From Actinoplanes sichuanensis (GTDB lineage: Bacteria; Actinomycetota; Actinomycetes; Mycobacteriales; Micromonosporaceae), in NCBI RefSeq assembly GCF_033097365.1, contig NZ_AP028461.1, positions 2,232,001 through 2,296,000 on the forward strand: 64,000 nt of DNA. The letters are read 5' to 3'. Of the stretch, positions 48,578 through 56,734 are shown in pieces; within the stretch, counting starts at the first letter, position 1, and each line of letters starts with the position of its first letter. The notes beneath the pieces were generated by a model that did no database searches, had not been told where the DNA came from, and worked only from the letters and a program-made list of their open reading frames with translations. The position numbers were made by a program, and so were the translations under genes.

Positions 48578-49588
48578 GTGTCGTTGGTGAGGTCGGCCGG
48601 CCTGCAGAGGTTCCGGCAGACCGTGGAGGCGCTGGGCGGGGACGCGGATCAGTTCGCCCGCCGGGCCGGCCTGCCGCCGGACGCGCTCGACGCCGACGAT
48701 CTGCTCGTCGAGGACACCGCGATCGCCGCCGTCCTGGAGCTCGCGGCGGCCGCCCTGCACTGCCCCGACCTGGGCCTTCGGGTCGCATCGGCGCAGGAGA
48801 TGAGCCTGCTCGGGCCGCTGGCCGTGGCGATCCAGAATTCACCGTCGGTGGCCGACGCGATCGAGTGCACCTCGCGGTACATGTTCGTGCACGCCCGTGA
48901 CCTGTCCCTGTCGGTCGTGCCCGATCCGGACGGGACCGCCGGGGTGACCGGATTGCGATACACGTTCGGCGCCTGGATCCGGCCGCTGCCGCAGGCCACC
49001 GAGATGACCATGCTGTTCCTGCATCGGGCGGTCGGGTTCCTGGTCGGCGGCGGGTATGGGTTGCGGTCGGTGGATCTGCCGCACGAGCCGGTCGCGCCGG
49101 CCGCCCGCTATCGGGAGGTGTTCGGGGCGAGTGTGCGGTTCGGTCGGCCCGCGGCGGTGCTGCGGGTGCCGACCAGTCTGATGCGGCAGCCGCTGGTCGG
49201 GGTCGACGCCACCCTGCGCGGCCTGGCGCTGGCGTTCCTGTCCCGGCAGTCACCCGGTCCGCGGGCCGGCCCGGCCGCCCGGGTGCGCGCGGTCGTGTCG
49301 CAGGCGCTCGGCACCGGGCCGACCGAGCTGGCCGACGTGGCCCGGGCGCTGGCCGTGCATCCGCGTACCCTGCAACGGCAGTTGGTCGAGGAGGGGCAGG
49401 GCTTCGCCGGGATCCTCGACGACGTGCGACGGGCCCGCGCCCGTGCCTACCTGACCACCACGGACATGCCGTTGGCGCAGGTCAGTCGCCTGCTCGGGTT
49501 CGCCGAGCAGGCGGTGCTGAGCCGTTGCGCCCGCCGCTGGTGGGGGATGAGCCCGACCGCGTTACGCAAACAGGCCGCTCAGCGGTAG
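48578..49588 (+). CDS. AraC-family regulator (arabinose-binding-like N-terminal domain)
   Basis: A 336-residue regulator with the ligand domain of the OruR/ToxR-type AraC group (LLGPLAVAIQNSPSVADAIE, then RYMFVHARDLSLSVV). A C-terminal AraC helix-turn-helix pair follows (VARALAVHPRTLQRQLVEEG and VSRLLGFAEQAVLSRCARRW, ending MSPTALRKQ). The start may be GTG 48578 or GTG 48587; the second has GGAG at better spacing. It is divergent from the ArsR-ArsC operon and shares its operator region. The signal is unknown. Confidence 0.85.
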   Translation: MSLVRSAGLQRFRQTVEALGGDADQFARRAGLPPDALDADDLLVEDTAIAAVLELAAAALHCPDLGLRVASAQEMSLLGPLAVAIQNSPSVADAIECTSRYMFVHARDLSLSVVPDPDGTAGVTGLRYTFGAWIRPLPQATEMTMLFLHRAVGFLVGGGYGLRSVDLPHEPVAPAARYREVFGASVRFGRPAAVLRVPTSLMRQPLVGVDATLRGLALAFLSRQSPGPRAGPAARVRAVVSQALGTGPTELADVARALAVHPRTLQRQLVEEGQGFAGILDDVRRARARAYLTTTDMPLAQVSRLLGFAEQAVLSRCARRWWGMSPTALRKQAAQR

Positions 49589-50223
49589 GTGAGCAGTCGC
49601 GGGTCGGCCTCGACGTGGGTGTGCTCGTTGAACGTGGACAGCGACAGACCCCGGCTCCCGACGATCACCTTCGTGACGCCGGTGTTCACCGAGACCCGGT
49701 TGAGGGCCGCCCAGGCGGCGGCCGATCCGGTGGTGAGCAGGCTGGCGGCCATCGCGATCGGGCCGCCCGAGCTGACCACGAGGACGTCCCGGTGGCCGCG
49801 CAGTCGTTCCAGCGCCGCTGTGACACGCTCCTGGAAGGTCGGGAACGACTCGGTGTACTCGGTGTCGTGATCGCCGGAGCACCAGCGGGCGGTGGCCGCC
49901 TCGAAGATCTCCTGGAACGCCCGGGGCGTCGTCGCGGCGCGGAAGTCGGGCTGGTGGACCGTCACGACGTGATGGAAGTCGAACTCGTTCCAGCCCGCGT
50001 CGACGACCGTCTCGACCGGCTCCTTCAGGCCCTCGACGATCCCGGTCGCCGTCTCGTCGTGGCGGCGCATGTCGCCGCGGACGATCAGCGTGGGCCGGAT
50101 GCCACGGTCGGCGAAGGACCTTCCGAGGGTACGGGCCTGCTCGTGCCCGATCTCGGAGAGTGCGTCGTAATCGTCGGCACCGAACGACGCCTGACCGTGC
50201 CGGATCAGCAGGAGACGGGCCAC
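49579..50223 (-). CDS. Histidine phosphatase family protein
   Basis: A 214-residue phosphoglycerate-mutase-like phosphatase. ARLLLIRHGQASFGADDYD carries the RHG nucleophile His, and VLVVSSGGPIAMAASLLT lies where the second His normally sits. That position reads SSGGP rather than SHGGP, so a core catalytic residue is apparently missing and activity should be doubted. It starts at GTG 50223, 1 nt after the APH-like gene. Last gene of the five-gene leftward operon. 10-nt overlap with the AraC gene. Confidence 0.82.
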   Translation of the reverse strand: MARLLLIRHGQASFGADDYDALSEIGHEQARTLGRSFADRGIRPTLIVRGDMRRHDETATGIVEGLKEPVETVVDAGWNEFDFHHVVTVHQPDFRAATTPRAFQEIFEAATARWCSGDHDTEYTESFPTFQERVTAALERLRGHRDVLVVSSGGPIAMAASLLTTGSAAAWAALNRVSVNTGVTKVIVGSRGLSLSTFNEHTHVEADPRLLTYR

Positions 50224-50224
50224 C

Positions 50225-51247
50225 TCAGTCCTTTCCGGCGCGGATGATGCGCAGGCAGCGGCGTTCCAGCATCAGACTGGCGATCCAGAAGTTCCGGAAC
50301 GCCGGATTGCGGGTCTGCCGGTGGTAGTAGCGGTAGTAGATCTGCTGCACGATACCGGCCAGCCGGAACAGCCCGAACACCTCGTGGAACGCGGTCATCC
50401 GCAGCCCGGTCCGCGCGTGGTAGTGCTCGATCACCTCGCGGCGGGTCAGCATCCCGGGCGTATGGGTGGGCTGACGCCGGAACATCCGGAACAGCCATCC
50501 GTCGTCGGCCTGCACCCAGTAGGCGAGCGCGCTGCCCAGATCCATCAGCGGGTCGCCGAGCGTGGCCATCTCCCAGTCGAGCAGCGCCACCGGCCGGGTC
50601 GGGTCGTCCGGGGCGAAGACCACGTTGTCGAACCGGAAGTCGTTGTGGATCAGGCAGATCCGCTGCTCGGCGGGCTGGTTCGCCTCCAACCAGCGGATGA
50701 CCCCGGCAAACGAGCCGACATTTCGGGTACGGGCCGAGCGGTACCGATCGGACCAGCCGGCCACCTGCCGTGCCACATAGCCGGTGCCCTTACCCAGGTT
50801 GTCCAGTCCGGCCGCGGCCGGGTCGATGCCGTGCAGGTCGACGAGCAGGTCGACGACGCCGGTGCAGAGTGTGCGGACCCGGTCCGGGGGCAGGTCGACG
50901 CCGAGTTCCCGCCGGGGGATGTGGCCCTCGACGCGTTCCATCACGTAGAAGGGCGAGCCGATCACCGACTCGTCCTCGCAGAGCGCGACCATCCTCGGCA
51001 CGTAGGGGAAGACCGGGGCCAGGGCGGACTGGATCCGGTACTCACGGGACATGTCGTGGGCGGTCGCCGCCTTCCGGCCGGTCGGCGGACGGCGCAGGAT
51101 GAGGTCCCTCTCGCCGGTCCTCAGCAGATAGGTGAGGTTGGATGCACCGCCGGAGAACTGTCGTACCTCGGGCGTAGTTTCCAGACCGAGCCAGGCGGTC
51201 ACCGCGTCGACGTCGAAGGCGTCCTCCGCGCGGACCGGCCCGGTCAC
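50225..51247 (-). CDS. APH-like phosphotransferase (ACAD10/11 kinase type)
   Basis: A 340-residue aminoglycoside-phosphotransferase-fold kinase of the group found beside acyl-CoA dehydrogenases. VRQFSGGASNLTYLLRTGER is the Gly-rich start, LILRRPP the Lys strand, RICLIHNDFRFDNVVF the Brenner-like catalytic loop (HNDFRFDN, equivalent to HxDxxxxN), and VALLDWEMATLGDP the metal-binding DWE. In ACAD10/11 and LvaA-type systems this kinase phosphorylates 4-hydroxyacyl-CoA. GTG 51247 overlaps the SDR gene by 4 nt. Confidence 0.87.
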   Translation of the reverse strand: MTGPVRAEDAFDVDAVTAWLGLETTPEVRQFSGGASNLTYLLRTGERDLILRRPPTGRKAATAHDMSREYRIQSALAPVFPYVPRMVALCEDESVIGSPFYVMERVEGHIPRRELGVDLPPDRVRTLCTGVVDLLVDLHGIDPAAAGLDNLGKGTGYVARQVAGWSDRYRSARTRNVGSFAGVIRWLEANQPAEQRICLIHNDFRFDNVVFAPDDPTRPVALLDWEMATLGDPLMDLGSALAYWVQADDGWLFRMFRRQPTHTPGMLTRREVIEHYHARTGLRMTAFHEVFGLFRLAGIVQQIYYRYYHRQTRNPAFRNFWIASLMLERRCLRIIRAGKD

Positions 51248-51978
51248 ACCATCCGCCGCACGACGGAGAGGGGGAGCAGCCGCATCGCCGCGCCGATCGG
51301 CACCCACGGCCACGCCGGGACGTAGGCCTTGGCCTTCCGTTTCTCGATCGCCGCGACCATCGCCCGGACACCCGTGGCGGTGTCCACCATGAACGGGGTC
51401 TTCTGTTGCACGTGCTCGTTCATCTCCGACCTGATGTACCCGGGGTAGATCACCGACACGTCGACCCCGGGGATCCGCTCCGAGCGCAGCCCCTCGGCCA
51501 GCGCGGCCACCCCGGCCTTGGTAGCGGCGTAGGTGGTCATCGACCTACGCATGCCCCGCAGCGCCGACATCGACGAGATGATCACCAGGTGACCGCTCCG
51601 CTGCGCGCGGAAGATCTCCAGGGCCGCCTCGGCCTGGGCCAGCGCACCGAGGAAGTTGACCCGGGCGGTGTCCCGGTTCGCGTCCGGGCGGCCGGTGCCC
51701 AAGGGTGCGCCCTTGCCGAGCCCGGCGTTGACGATCACCCGGTCGACGCGGCCGAACTCGGCGGCGAATTCCCGGAAGACGGTGAAGACCGCCTCGTCGT
51801 CGGTGACATCGAGCGGTTTCACGAGCACCCTGGTCGGCAGTTCGTCGCGCAGCTTCTCCAGCCGGTCGACCCGGCGGGCGCACAGGGCCAGGTCATAACC
51901 CAGGGCCGCGAACTGCCTGGCCATCTCCTCGCCGAGGCCCGCGCTGGCCCCGGTGATCAGCACGACACCCTTACCCAC
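51244..51978 (-). CDS. Short-chain dehydrogenase/reductase 1
   Basis: A 244-residue SDR. TGASAGLGEEMA binds the cofactor, the active site has SSMSALRG followed by YAATKAG (Tyr-x-x-x-Lys), and VNAG is NAG-type. The C-terminal part is rich in aromatic and basic residues. The role in the operon is probably oxidation or reduction of a hydroxy/keto acyl intermediate. It overlaps its neighbours by 8 and 4 nt. Confidence 0.9.
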   Translation of the reverse strand: MGKGVVLITGASAGLGEEMARQFAALGYDLALCARRVDRLEKLRDELPTRVLVKPLDVTDDEAVFTVFREFAAEFGRVDRVIVNAGLGKGAPLGTGRPDANRDTARVNFLGALAQAEAALEIFRAQRSGHLVIISSMSALRGMRRSMTTYAATKAGVAALAEGLRSERIPGVDVSVIYPGYIRSEMNEHVQQKTPFMVDTATGVRAMVAAIEKRKAKAYVPAWPWVPIGAAMRLLPLSVVRRMV

Positions 51979-52744
51979 GCGGCACCTCGGCCCGTTCCTC
52001 GCGGCGGATCTTGGCGCCCAGGGCGAACATCTTCCGGTCGTAGAGGAACCGGGCGAACCGCTTGGCCCGGTAGGCCGTGCGGCCGTCCGAGTCCGGCAGG
52101 ATCAGGAACTTACCGGCGTCCACGTCGTGCACCACCCGGGCGGCGATCTCGTCGGCACCCCGCCGGGCGTTGTTGATCAGGCGGACCGCGCCCTCCTCCA
52201 TCTGCGGGTCGTCACCGGCCAGCGACTGCGCCAGGTTGGTGCGGAAGAACGACGGGCACACCACCGACACCGCGACACCCCACGGCCCGAGCTCGTACCG
52301 CAGCGACTCCGACAGCGCCACCACCGCGGCCTTACTCGCGTTGTAGCTGCTCATGGAAGGTGGATGCATGAGACCGGCGGCCGACGCCACGTTGACGATG
52401 TGGCCCGAGCCCTGCTCCTTGAACAGCGGCGTGAACGTGCGGCACCCGGTGACCGCGCCGAGCACGTTCACCGTGAGGACCCGCTGCCAGTGCTCGGCGC
52501 TGAGCCGGTCGATGCGACCACCGGCGGCGATGCCCGCGTTGTTGACCAGGATGTCCAGGCCACCGAGCTCGTCGCGGACCCGTTCCAGGGCGGCCGCCCA
52601 GTCGGCCTCGGAGGTGATGTCCAGCCGGTGCTCGGCCTTGTCGGAGACATCGGTGACCAGCACCCGGTCGCCGCGGGCGGTGAACCGGGCGGCCAGTGCG
52701 GCGCCCAGGCCGGAGGCGCCACCGGTGATCAGGACACGTTTCAT
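51971..52744 (-). CDS. Short-chain dehydrogenase/reductase 2
   Basis: A 257-residue SDR. TGGASGLGAALAARF is the cofactor site, followed by LVNNAG and VASAAGLMHPPSMSSYNASKA (catalytic Ser and YNASK). The C-terminal half resembles long-chain SDRs of actinobacterial lipid metabolism. ATG 52744 overlaps the acyl-CoA dehydrogenase stop by 4 nt. The ORF extends upstream but the extension is antisense-type noise. Confidence 0.9.
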   Translation of the reverse strand: MKRVLITGGASGLGAALAARFTARGDRVLVTDVSDKAEHRLDITSEADWAAALERVRDELGGLDILVNNAGIAAGGRIDRLSAEHWQRVLTVNVLGAVTGCRTFTPLFKEQGSGHIVNVASAAGLMHPPSMSSYNASKAAVVALSESLRYELGPWGVAVSVVCPSFFRTNLAQSLAGDDPQMEEGAVRLINNARRGADEIAARVVHDVDAGKFLILPDSDGRTAYRAKRFARFLYDRKMFALGAKIRREERAEVPRG

Positions 52745-53934
52745 CGGGCTGCTCCATGGTTGGTGAGTTCGAGTCGGGCTATCAGACCACGGTGCACCTC
52801 GTCCGGCCCGTCGGCGATCCGCACCGCGCGTGCCGCCGTCCACGCCGAGGCGAGCGGGAAGTCGCTGGAGAGGCCGGCGCCGCCGTGGATCTGGATGGCG
52901 AAGTCGATCACCTGCTGGGCGACGTTCGGGGCGGCCACCTTGATCTGACTCACCTCGGACAGTGCGGCCATCGGCCCGCCGGTGTCGAGTTTCCAGGCCG
53001 CGTGCTGGATCAGCAGCCGGGTCGAGTTGATCGCGATCCGGGCGTCGGCGACGCGTTCCCGGTTCCCGCCCAGGTTCATGATCGGCTTGCCGAAGGCGGT
53101 GCGGGCCAGGCCACGTTCGCAGGCCAGGTGCAGGGCACGCTCGGCGAGACCGATCATCCGCATCGCGTGGTGCACCCGGCCCGGTCCGAGCCGGCCCTGC
53201 GCGATGGCGAACGCCTGCCCCGGCCCGGCGATGATGTTCGCGACCGGGACACGGACCCCGGTGAACGACACCTCGCCGTGTCCGAACGGCTCGTCGAGGA
53301 AGCCCATGGTGTCCAGCATCCGCTCGACCTTCACCCCGGGTGTGTCGATCGGGACCAGGACCATCGAGTGCCGGGCGTGGCGGTGCGCGTCCGGATCGGT
53401 CAGGCCCATCACGATCAGCACCCGGCAGTCCGGGTGACCGACGCCCGTGGTCCACCACTTGCGGCCGTCGAGCACCACCTCGTCACCGTCGAGCACCGCG
53501 GTGAGCTGCATGTTCGTGGCATCCGAGGACGCGACGGCGGGCTCGGTCATGGCGAAGCCGCTACGGATCGTGCCGTCCAGCAGCGGGGTCAGCCAGCGGT
53601 CCTTCTGCTCCGGCGTGCCGTATTTCTCCAGGACCTCCATGTTCCCGGTGTCGGGCGCGTTGCAGTTGAAGACGTACGGCGCCAGGAACGACCAGCCGGT
53701 GGCCTCGGCGATCGGCGCGTAGTCGACGTTGCTCAGCTCCGCGAAGAGGTTCCACAGCCCCCGCTCGCGGGCCTGTCGCTGCAGCGCGCGCACCTCGTCC
53801 GGGACCTGCCAGGACACCGGTTCGCCGGCCCGCGCGCCATGGAGAGCGCGCTCGACCGGCGCGATCTCGGCGTCGATGAAGTCCCGCACCGCCCCGGTCA
53901 GTTCCGCGGCCCGCGCAGAGGGGGAGAAATCCAT
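52741..53934 (-). CDS. Acyl-CoA dehydrogenase family protein (ACAD10/11-like context)
   Basis: A 397-residue flavoprotein with the acyl-CoA dehydrogenase fold: FAMTEPAVASSDATNM (FAD/substrate block), GRKWWTTG, QGRLGPGRVHHAMRMIG and a C-terminal QIHGGAGLSSDFPLA. The length and sequence fit the ACAD10/11-FadE group that pairs with APH-type kinases. It heads the operon. The start is ATG 53934 or GTG 53940; no clear Shine-Dalgarno. Confidence 0.9.
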   Translation of the reverse strand: MDFSPSARAAELTGAVRDFIDAEIAPVERALHGARAGEPVSWQVPDEVRALQRQARERGLWNLFAELSNVDYAPIAEATGWSFLAPYVFNCNAPDTGNMEVLEKYGTPEQKDRWLTPLLDGTIRSGFAMTEPAVASSDATNMQLTAVLDGDEVVLDGRKWWTTGVGHPDCRVLIVMGLTDPDAHRHARHSMVLVPIDTPGVKVERMLDTMGFLDEPFGHGEVSFTGVRVPVANIIAGPGQAFAIAQGRLGPGRVHHAMRMIGLAERALHLACERGLARTAFGKPIMNLGGNRERVADARIAINSTRLLIQHAAWKLDTGGPMAALSEVSQIKVAAPNVAQQVIDFAIQIHGGAGLSSDFPLASAWTAARAVRIADGPDEVHRGLIARLELTNHGAAR

Positions 53935-53950
53935 GCACACACGCTAAGAC

Positions 53951-53995
53951 CCGGCCAACGGCCGGACTTGATCCAAAGCGACAAACATTTGATCC
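53951..53995. promoter_or_regulatory. Upstream repeats of the acyl-CoA dehydrogenase operon
   Basis: Contains the palindrome CCGGCCAACGGCCGG (53951-53965) and two direct copies of TTGATCC (53968-53974 and 53989-53995) spaced 21 bp, two helical turns. These are likely regulator sites of the leftward operon. No regulator gene is adjacent on this side. Confidence 0.42.
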
Positions 53996-54085
53996 GGTAC
54001 GACACCGGCGCGCCCGACCGGACATGAGGCGTCCACGCCGCACCCGGTGCTGTGCGCCGGTGAACCGCCACAGACCGCGGGGCGG

Positions 54086-55264
54086 TCAGTGCAGCCGGAC
54101 CGCCCGGGACTCCAGGTAGCGCTGCTCCGGGCGGCTCAGCGTCAACCGGGCCGCCAGGCGGTACTGCTCGCGCGCCCCGGAGTGGTCGCCGGCCATCTCC
54201 AGCAGGTGCGCCCGCACGGCCGCAACCCGGTGGCGCATCGGAACCTCGGTCACCCGGTCCAGGGCGGCCAGCCCCGGCTCCGGACCGTGGACCATGGCGC
54301 TCGCCACGATCCGGTTCAGCGTCACCACCGGGCTCGGGGCGAGGGCGTGCAGCATTCCGTACAGAATGAGGATCTGTGGCCAATCGGTGTCCTCGGGCCG
54401 CGCCGCCTCGTCGTGGATCGCCGCGATCGCGGCCTGGACCTGCACGGGGCCGATCGGCGCCGACGCCAGCGTGCGGGTGATCAGCGCGACGCCCTCGGCG
54501 ATCATGCCCGCGTCCCAGCGGCCGCGATCCTGTTCGGCGAGCGGGATCAGGGCGCCGTCCGGTCCGGTCCGGGCCGGCCGCCGGGCGTCGGTGAGCAGCA
54601 TCAACGCCAGCAGCCCGGCGGTCTCCCCGTCGTCCGGCAGCCGCCGGTGCAGCTGCCGGGTCAGGCGGATCGCCTCCCGGGTCAGCTCGACCCGGTTCAG
54701 GGCGTCGCCGGAGCTGGCCGTGTGCCCCTCATTGAAGATCAGATAGAGCACGTGCCGGACCGCGGTGAGCCGTTCCTCGGGTGCGGACCTCTCGAACCCG
54801 ACGCCGGACTCCCGGATCCGCTGCTTGGCCCGGCTGATCCGCTGGCCCACGGTCGCCTCCGGCAGCAGCAGAGCCCGGGCGATCTCCGCCGTGGTCAGCC
54901 CGCCGACCGCCCGCAGCGTGAGGGTGACCTGCGCCGGGACACTCAACGCCGGATGGCAGCAGAGCAGCAGCAGCGCCAGTTCGTCGTCGCCGCGGACCTC
55001 CGGTGCCGGGTCGTGCCGCACCGTCTCCTCCCGCCGTCGGCGGGCGGTCTCGTTGCGCAGCGTCTCGACCCGGCGGCGTGCGGCCACGGTGATCAGCCAA
55101 CTCCGTGGCTGCTCCGGAACGCCGGACACCGGCCACTGCTGGACGGCCGCGATCAGCGCCTCCTGCACCGCGTCCTCACACGCCTCGAAATCACCGTACC
55201 GGCGCACCACGGCCGCCAGGACCTGCGGCGTGCACTCCCGCAGCAGGGCGGTCAGATCTCCCAT
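54086..55264 (-). CDS. ECF sigma factor with long C-terminal extension (ECF42-like)
   Basis: A 392-residue sigma-70-family factor. Region 2 (ECTPQVLAAVVRRYGDFEAC, then QWPVSGVPEQPRSWLITVA) and region 4 (LTTAEIARALLLPEATVGQRI) are followed by an extension of about 200 residues of helical-repeat type (DUF6596-like). This is the ECF42 layout, in which the extension controls activity and no anti-sigma factor is needed. A YciI/DGPF-type gene immediately upstream, overlapping by 13 nt, is the usual partner. ATG 55264. Confidence 0.88.
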   Translation of the reverse strand: MGDLTALLRECTPQVLAAVVRRYGDFEACEDAVQEALIAAVQQWPVSGVPEQPRSWLITVAARRRVETLRNETARRRREETVRHDPAPEVRGDDELALLLLCCHPALSVPAQVTLTLRAVGGLTTAEIARALLLPEATVGQRISRAKQRIRESGVGFERSAPEERLTAVRHVLYLIFNEGHTASSGDALNRVELTREAIRLTRQLHRRLPDDGETAGLLALMLLTDARRPARTGPDGALIPLAEQDRGRWDAGMIAEGVALITRTLASAPIGPVQVQAAIAAIHDEAARPEDTDWPQILILYGMLHALAPSPVVTLNRIVASAMVHGPEPGLAALDRVTEVPMRHRVAAVRAHLLEMAGDHSGAREQYRLAARLTLSRPEQRYLESRAVRLH

Positions 55265-55623
55265 GTGCTCATGTCGAGGATCGGGCGCACCTCGACCCGG
55301 GTGTACGCGGCGTCGGGGGCCTTCGCGGCCCAGGCCACCGCCTCGTCCAGGTCCGCGACGTCGATCAGATAGAAACCGGCCAGGTGCTCCTTGACCTCGG
55401 CATACGGCCCGTCGGAGGTGATCGTCCGGCCGTCACGCACGGACACCTGGACGGCCAGCGCCGGATCGCCGAGCCCTTCGCTCACCACCAGGACGCCGGC
55501 GTCGCGCATCTCCTCGGTCAGCCGCAGATGACCGAGCCCGAAATCGGTCCGCTGCTGATCGGTGAGCGTCTCCCAGACGGCCAGCGACTGCGGGTTCGAC
55601 TGGATCAGGATCAGGTATTTCAC
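55252..55623 (-). CDS. YciI/DGPF-domain protein
   Basis: A 123-residue protein of the YCII fold with the DGPF-like motif in TSDGPYAEVKEHLAGFYLI. These small proteins accompany ECF41/42-type sigma factors in many actinobacteria, and a link to reactive small molecules is suspected. GTG 55623 has AGGAG upstream. It is co-transcribed with the sigma gene. Confidence 0.87.
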   Translation of the reverse strand: MKYLILIQSNPQSLAVWETLTDQQRTDFGLGHLRLTEEMRDAGVLVVSEGLGDPALAVQVSVRDGRTITSDGPYAEVKEHLAGFYLIDVADLDEAVAWAAKAPDAAYTRVEVRPILDMSTWEI

Positions 55624-55644
55624 GGAATTCTCCTCTGCTCTCAC

Positions 55645-55685
55645 CCGGGATGTCGAAGCCGGGCCGGCCGGTTTCGACATCCCGG
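55645..55685. promoter_or_regulatory. Palindromic bidirectional promoter of the ECF sigma locus
   Basis: Inverted repeat with 13-bp arms (CCGGGATGTCGAA at 55645-55657 and its complement at 55673-55685) and a 15-nt loop. Each strand reads TGTCGA, 18 nt, CGAC, which fits an ECF -35/-10 pair. Rightward, the predicted -10 ends about 9 nt before ATG 55687, suggesting a leaderless transcript; leftward it leaves a leader of about 20 nt that contains the AGGAG of the YciI gene. Confidence 0.6.
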
Positions 55686-55686
55686 C

Positions 55687-56115
55687 ATGAACGAGATCCA
55701 GGAAGTCATCGAACGGAAAGCGGCGCTGCTGGAGACCGGCGACGCCAAGGCCATCCTGTCCTACTACGCGCCGGGATACGTCGAGTACAACCTCGCCCCG
55801 CCGCTGCGCCAGCCCGGCGACCGCCACGACCCGGCCATCCTGGAGGCGTGGATGGCCGGCTTCGAGGCACCGCCCCGCCGCGAGGTCACCCGGCTGGAGA
55901 TCACCACCGACGGCGACGTGGCCTTTGCGACGAGCATCGACAGCCTGAGTGCGGTGCCCCGCGGCTCGACCGAACGGTTCACCCTGTGGTTCCGGGTGAC
56001 GCTGGGCCTGCGTCGGATCGACGGCCACTGGCTGGTCACCCACGAACACGAGTCCGTCCCGTTCGAAATGGACGGTTCCTTCCAGGCCTCCACCAACCTG
56101 ACGCCGACCGACTGA
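55687..56115 (+). CDS. SnoaL-like/NTF2-fold protein
   Basis: A 142-residue small protein of the NTF2-like/DUF4440-SnoaL type (VIERKAALLETGDAKAILSY at the N-terminus, then HWLVTHEHESVPFEMDGSF near the C-terminus). It may bind or transform a small ligand. It is divergent from the YciI-sigma pair and shares the palindromic promoter, so it is a probable direct target of that sigma factor. No Shine-Dalgarno is visible. Confidence 0.82.
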   Translation: MNEIQEVIERKAALLETGDAKAILSYYAPGYVEYNLAPPLRQPGDRHDPAILEAWMAGFEAPPRREVTRLEITTDGDVAFATSIDSLSAVPRGSTERFTLWFRVTLGLRRIDGHWLVTHEHESVPFEMDGSFQASTNLTPTD

Positions 56116-56149
56116 CCCGCGCGGCGATCCGGTGAGATCGCGGGCGGGC

Positions 56150-56187
56150 GCAACCTCACCGGATCGCCGAGAATGGGTTGCAACCTC
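56150..56187. promoter_or_regulatory. Repeated GCAACCTC elements before the SigE-type sigma gene
   Basis: GCAACCTC occurs at 56150-56157 and 56180-56187 in direct orientation, 30 bp apart. GCAAC-type hexamers are common -35 elements of ECF sigma promoters. One or both may be the autoregulated promoter of the sigma gene at 56237, about 50-85 nt upstream. Confidence 0.4.
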
Positions 56188-56236
56188 GGATGGCGGTCGT
56201 TCCGTCGTGCCCGCAGAGACGTGTGGGAGGAGGGCC

Positions 56237-56734
56237 GTGAAAGGGTCCGAGGAGGACGAGTTCCGGGAGTTCGTGGGGACCCGGATGGAACGGTGGCGGC
56301 GGGCCGCGTTCCTGCTCTGCCATGACTGGCATCTGGCCGATGACCTGGTCGGAACCGTCGTGGGCAAGCTCTACGAGAACTGGCGGCGGGTGTCGGCCGC
56401 CGACAATCCGGAGGCGTACGCACAGCGTGTACTCACCCGGGCCTGGATCGACGAGCGCCGCCGACCGTGGCGGCGCGAACACCCGGCCGACGACGTGCCT
56501 GATCCGGGGTGGACTCCGCCCGATCAGGTCGGCGACCGGGAGCAGCTGATCGGGCTGCTGTCCCGGCTCGGGCGGCGGCAGCGGGCCGTCGTCGTCCTGC
56601 GGTTCTACTTCGATCGGTCGGTCGAGGAGACCGCGGAGCTGCTCGGGATCTCCGCGGGCACGGTCAAGAGCCAGTCGGCGCGGGCCTTGGAGGCACTGCG
56701 CACAGTCAGCTTCGTCTCGGGGAGGCGGCAGTGA
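56237..56734 (+). CDS. SigE-family (ECF) RNA polymerase sigma factor
   Basis: A 165-residue ECF sigma factor of the SigE type. Region 2 is WRRAAFLLCHDWHLADDLVG, then TVVGKLYENWRRV. Region 4 is LSRLGRRQRAVVVLRFYFDR, then SVEETAELLGISAGTVKSQS. GTG 56237 has GGAGGAGGG upstream; the longer frame is not used. It overlaps the next membrane protein gene as GTGA, the typical sigma/regulator pairing. Confidence 0.88.
   Translation: MKGSEEDEFREFVGTRMERWRRAAFLLCHDWHLADDLVGTVVGKLYENWRRVSAADNPEAYAQRVLTRAWIDERRRPWRREHPADDVPDPGWTPPDQVGDREQLIGLLSRLGRRQRAVVVLRFYFDRSVEETAELLGISAGTVKSQSARALEALRTVSFVSGRRQ

Noticed and set aside
49579..50223. Fully active phosphoglycerate mutase
   Set aside because: The second catalytic His position reads SSGGP in place of SHGGP, so enzymatic identity is left open.
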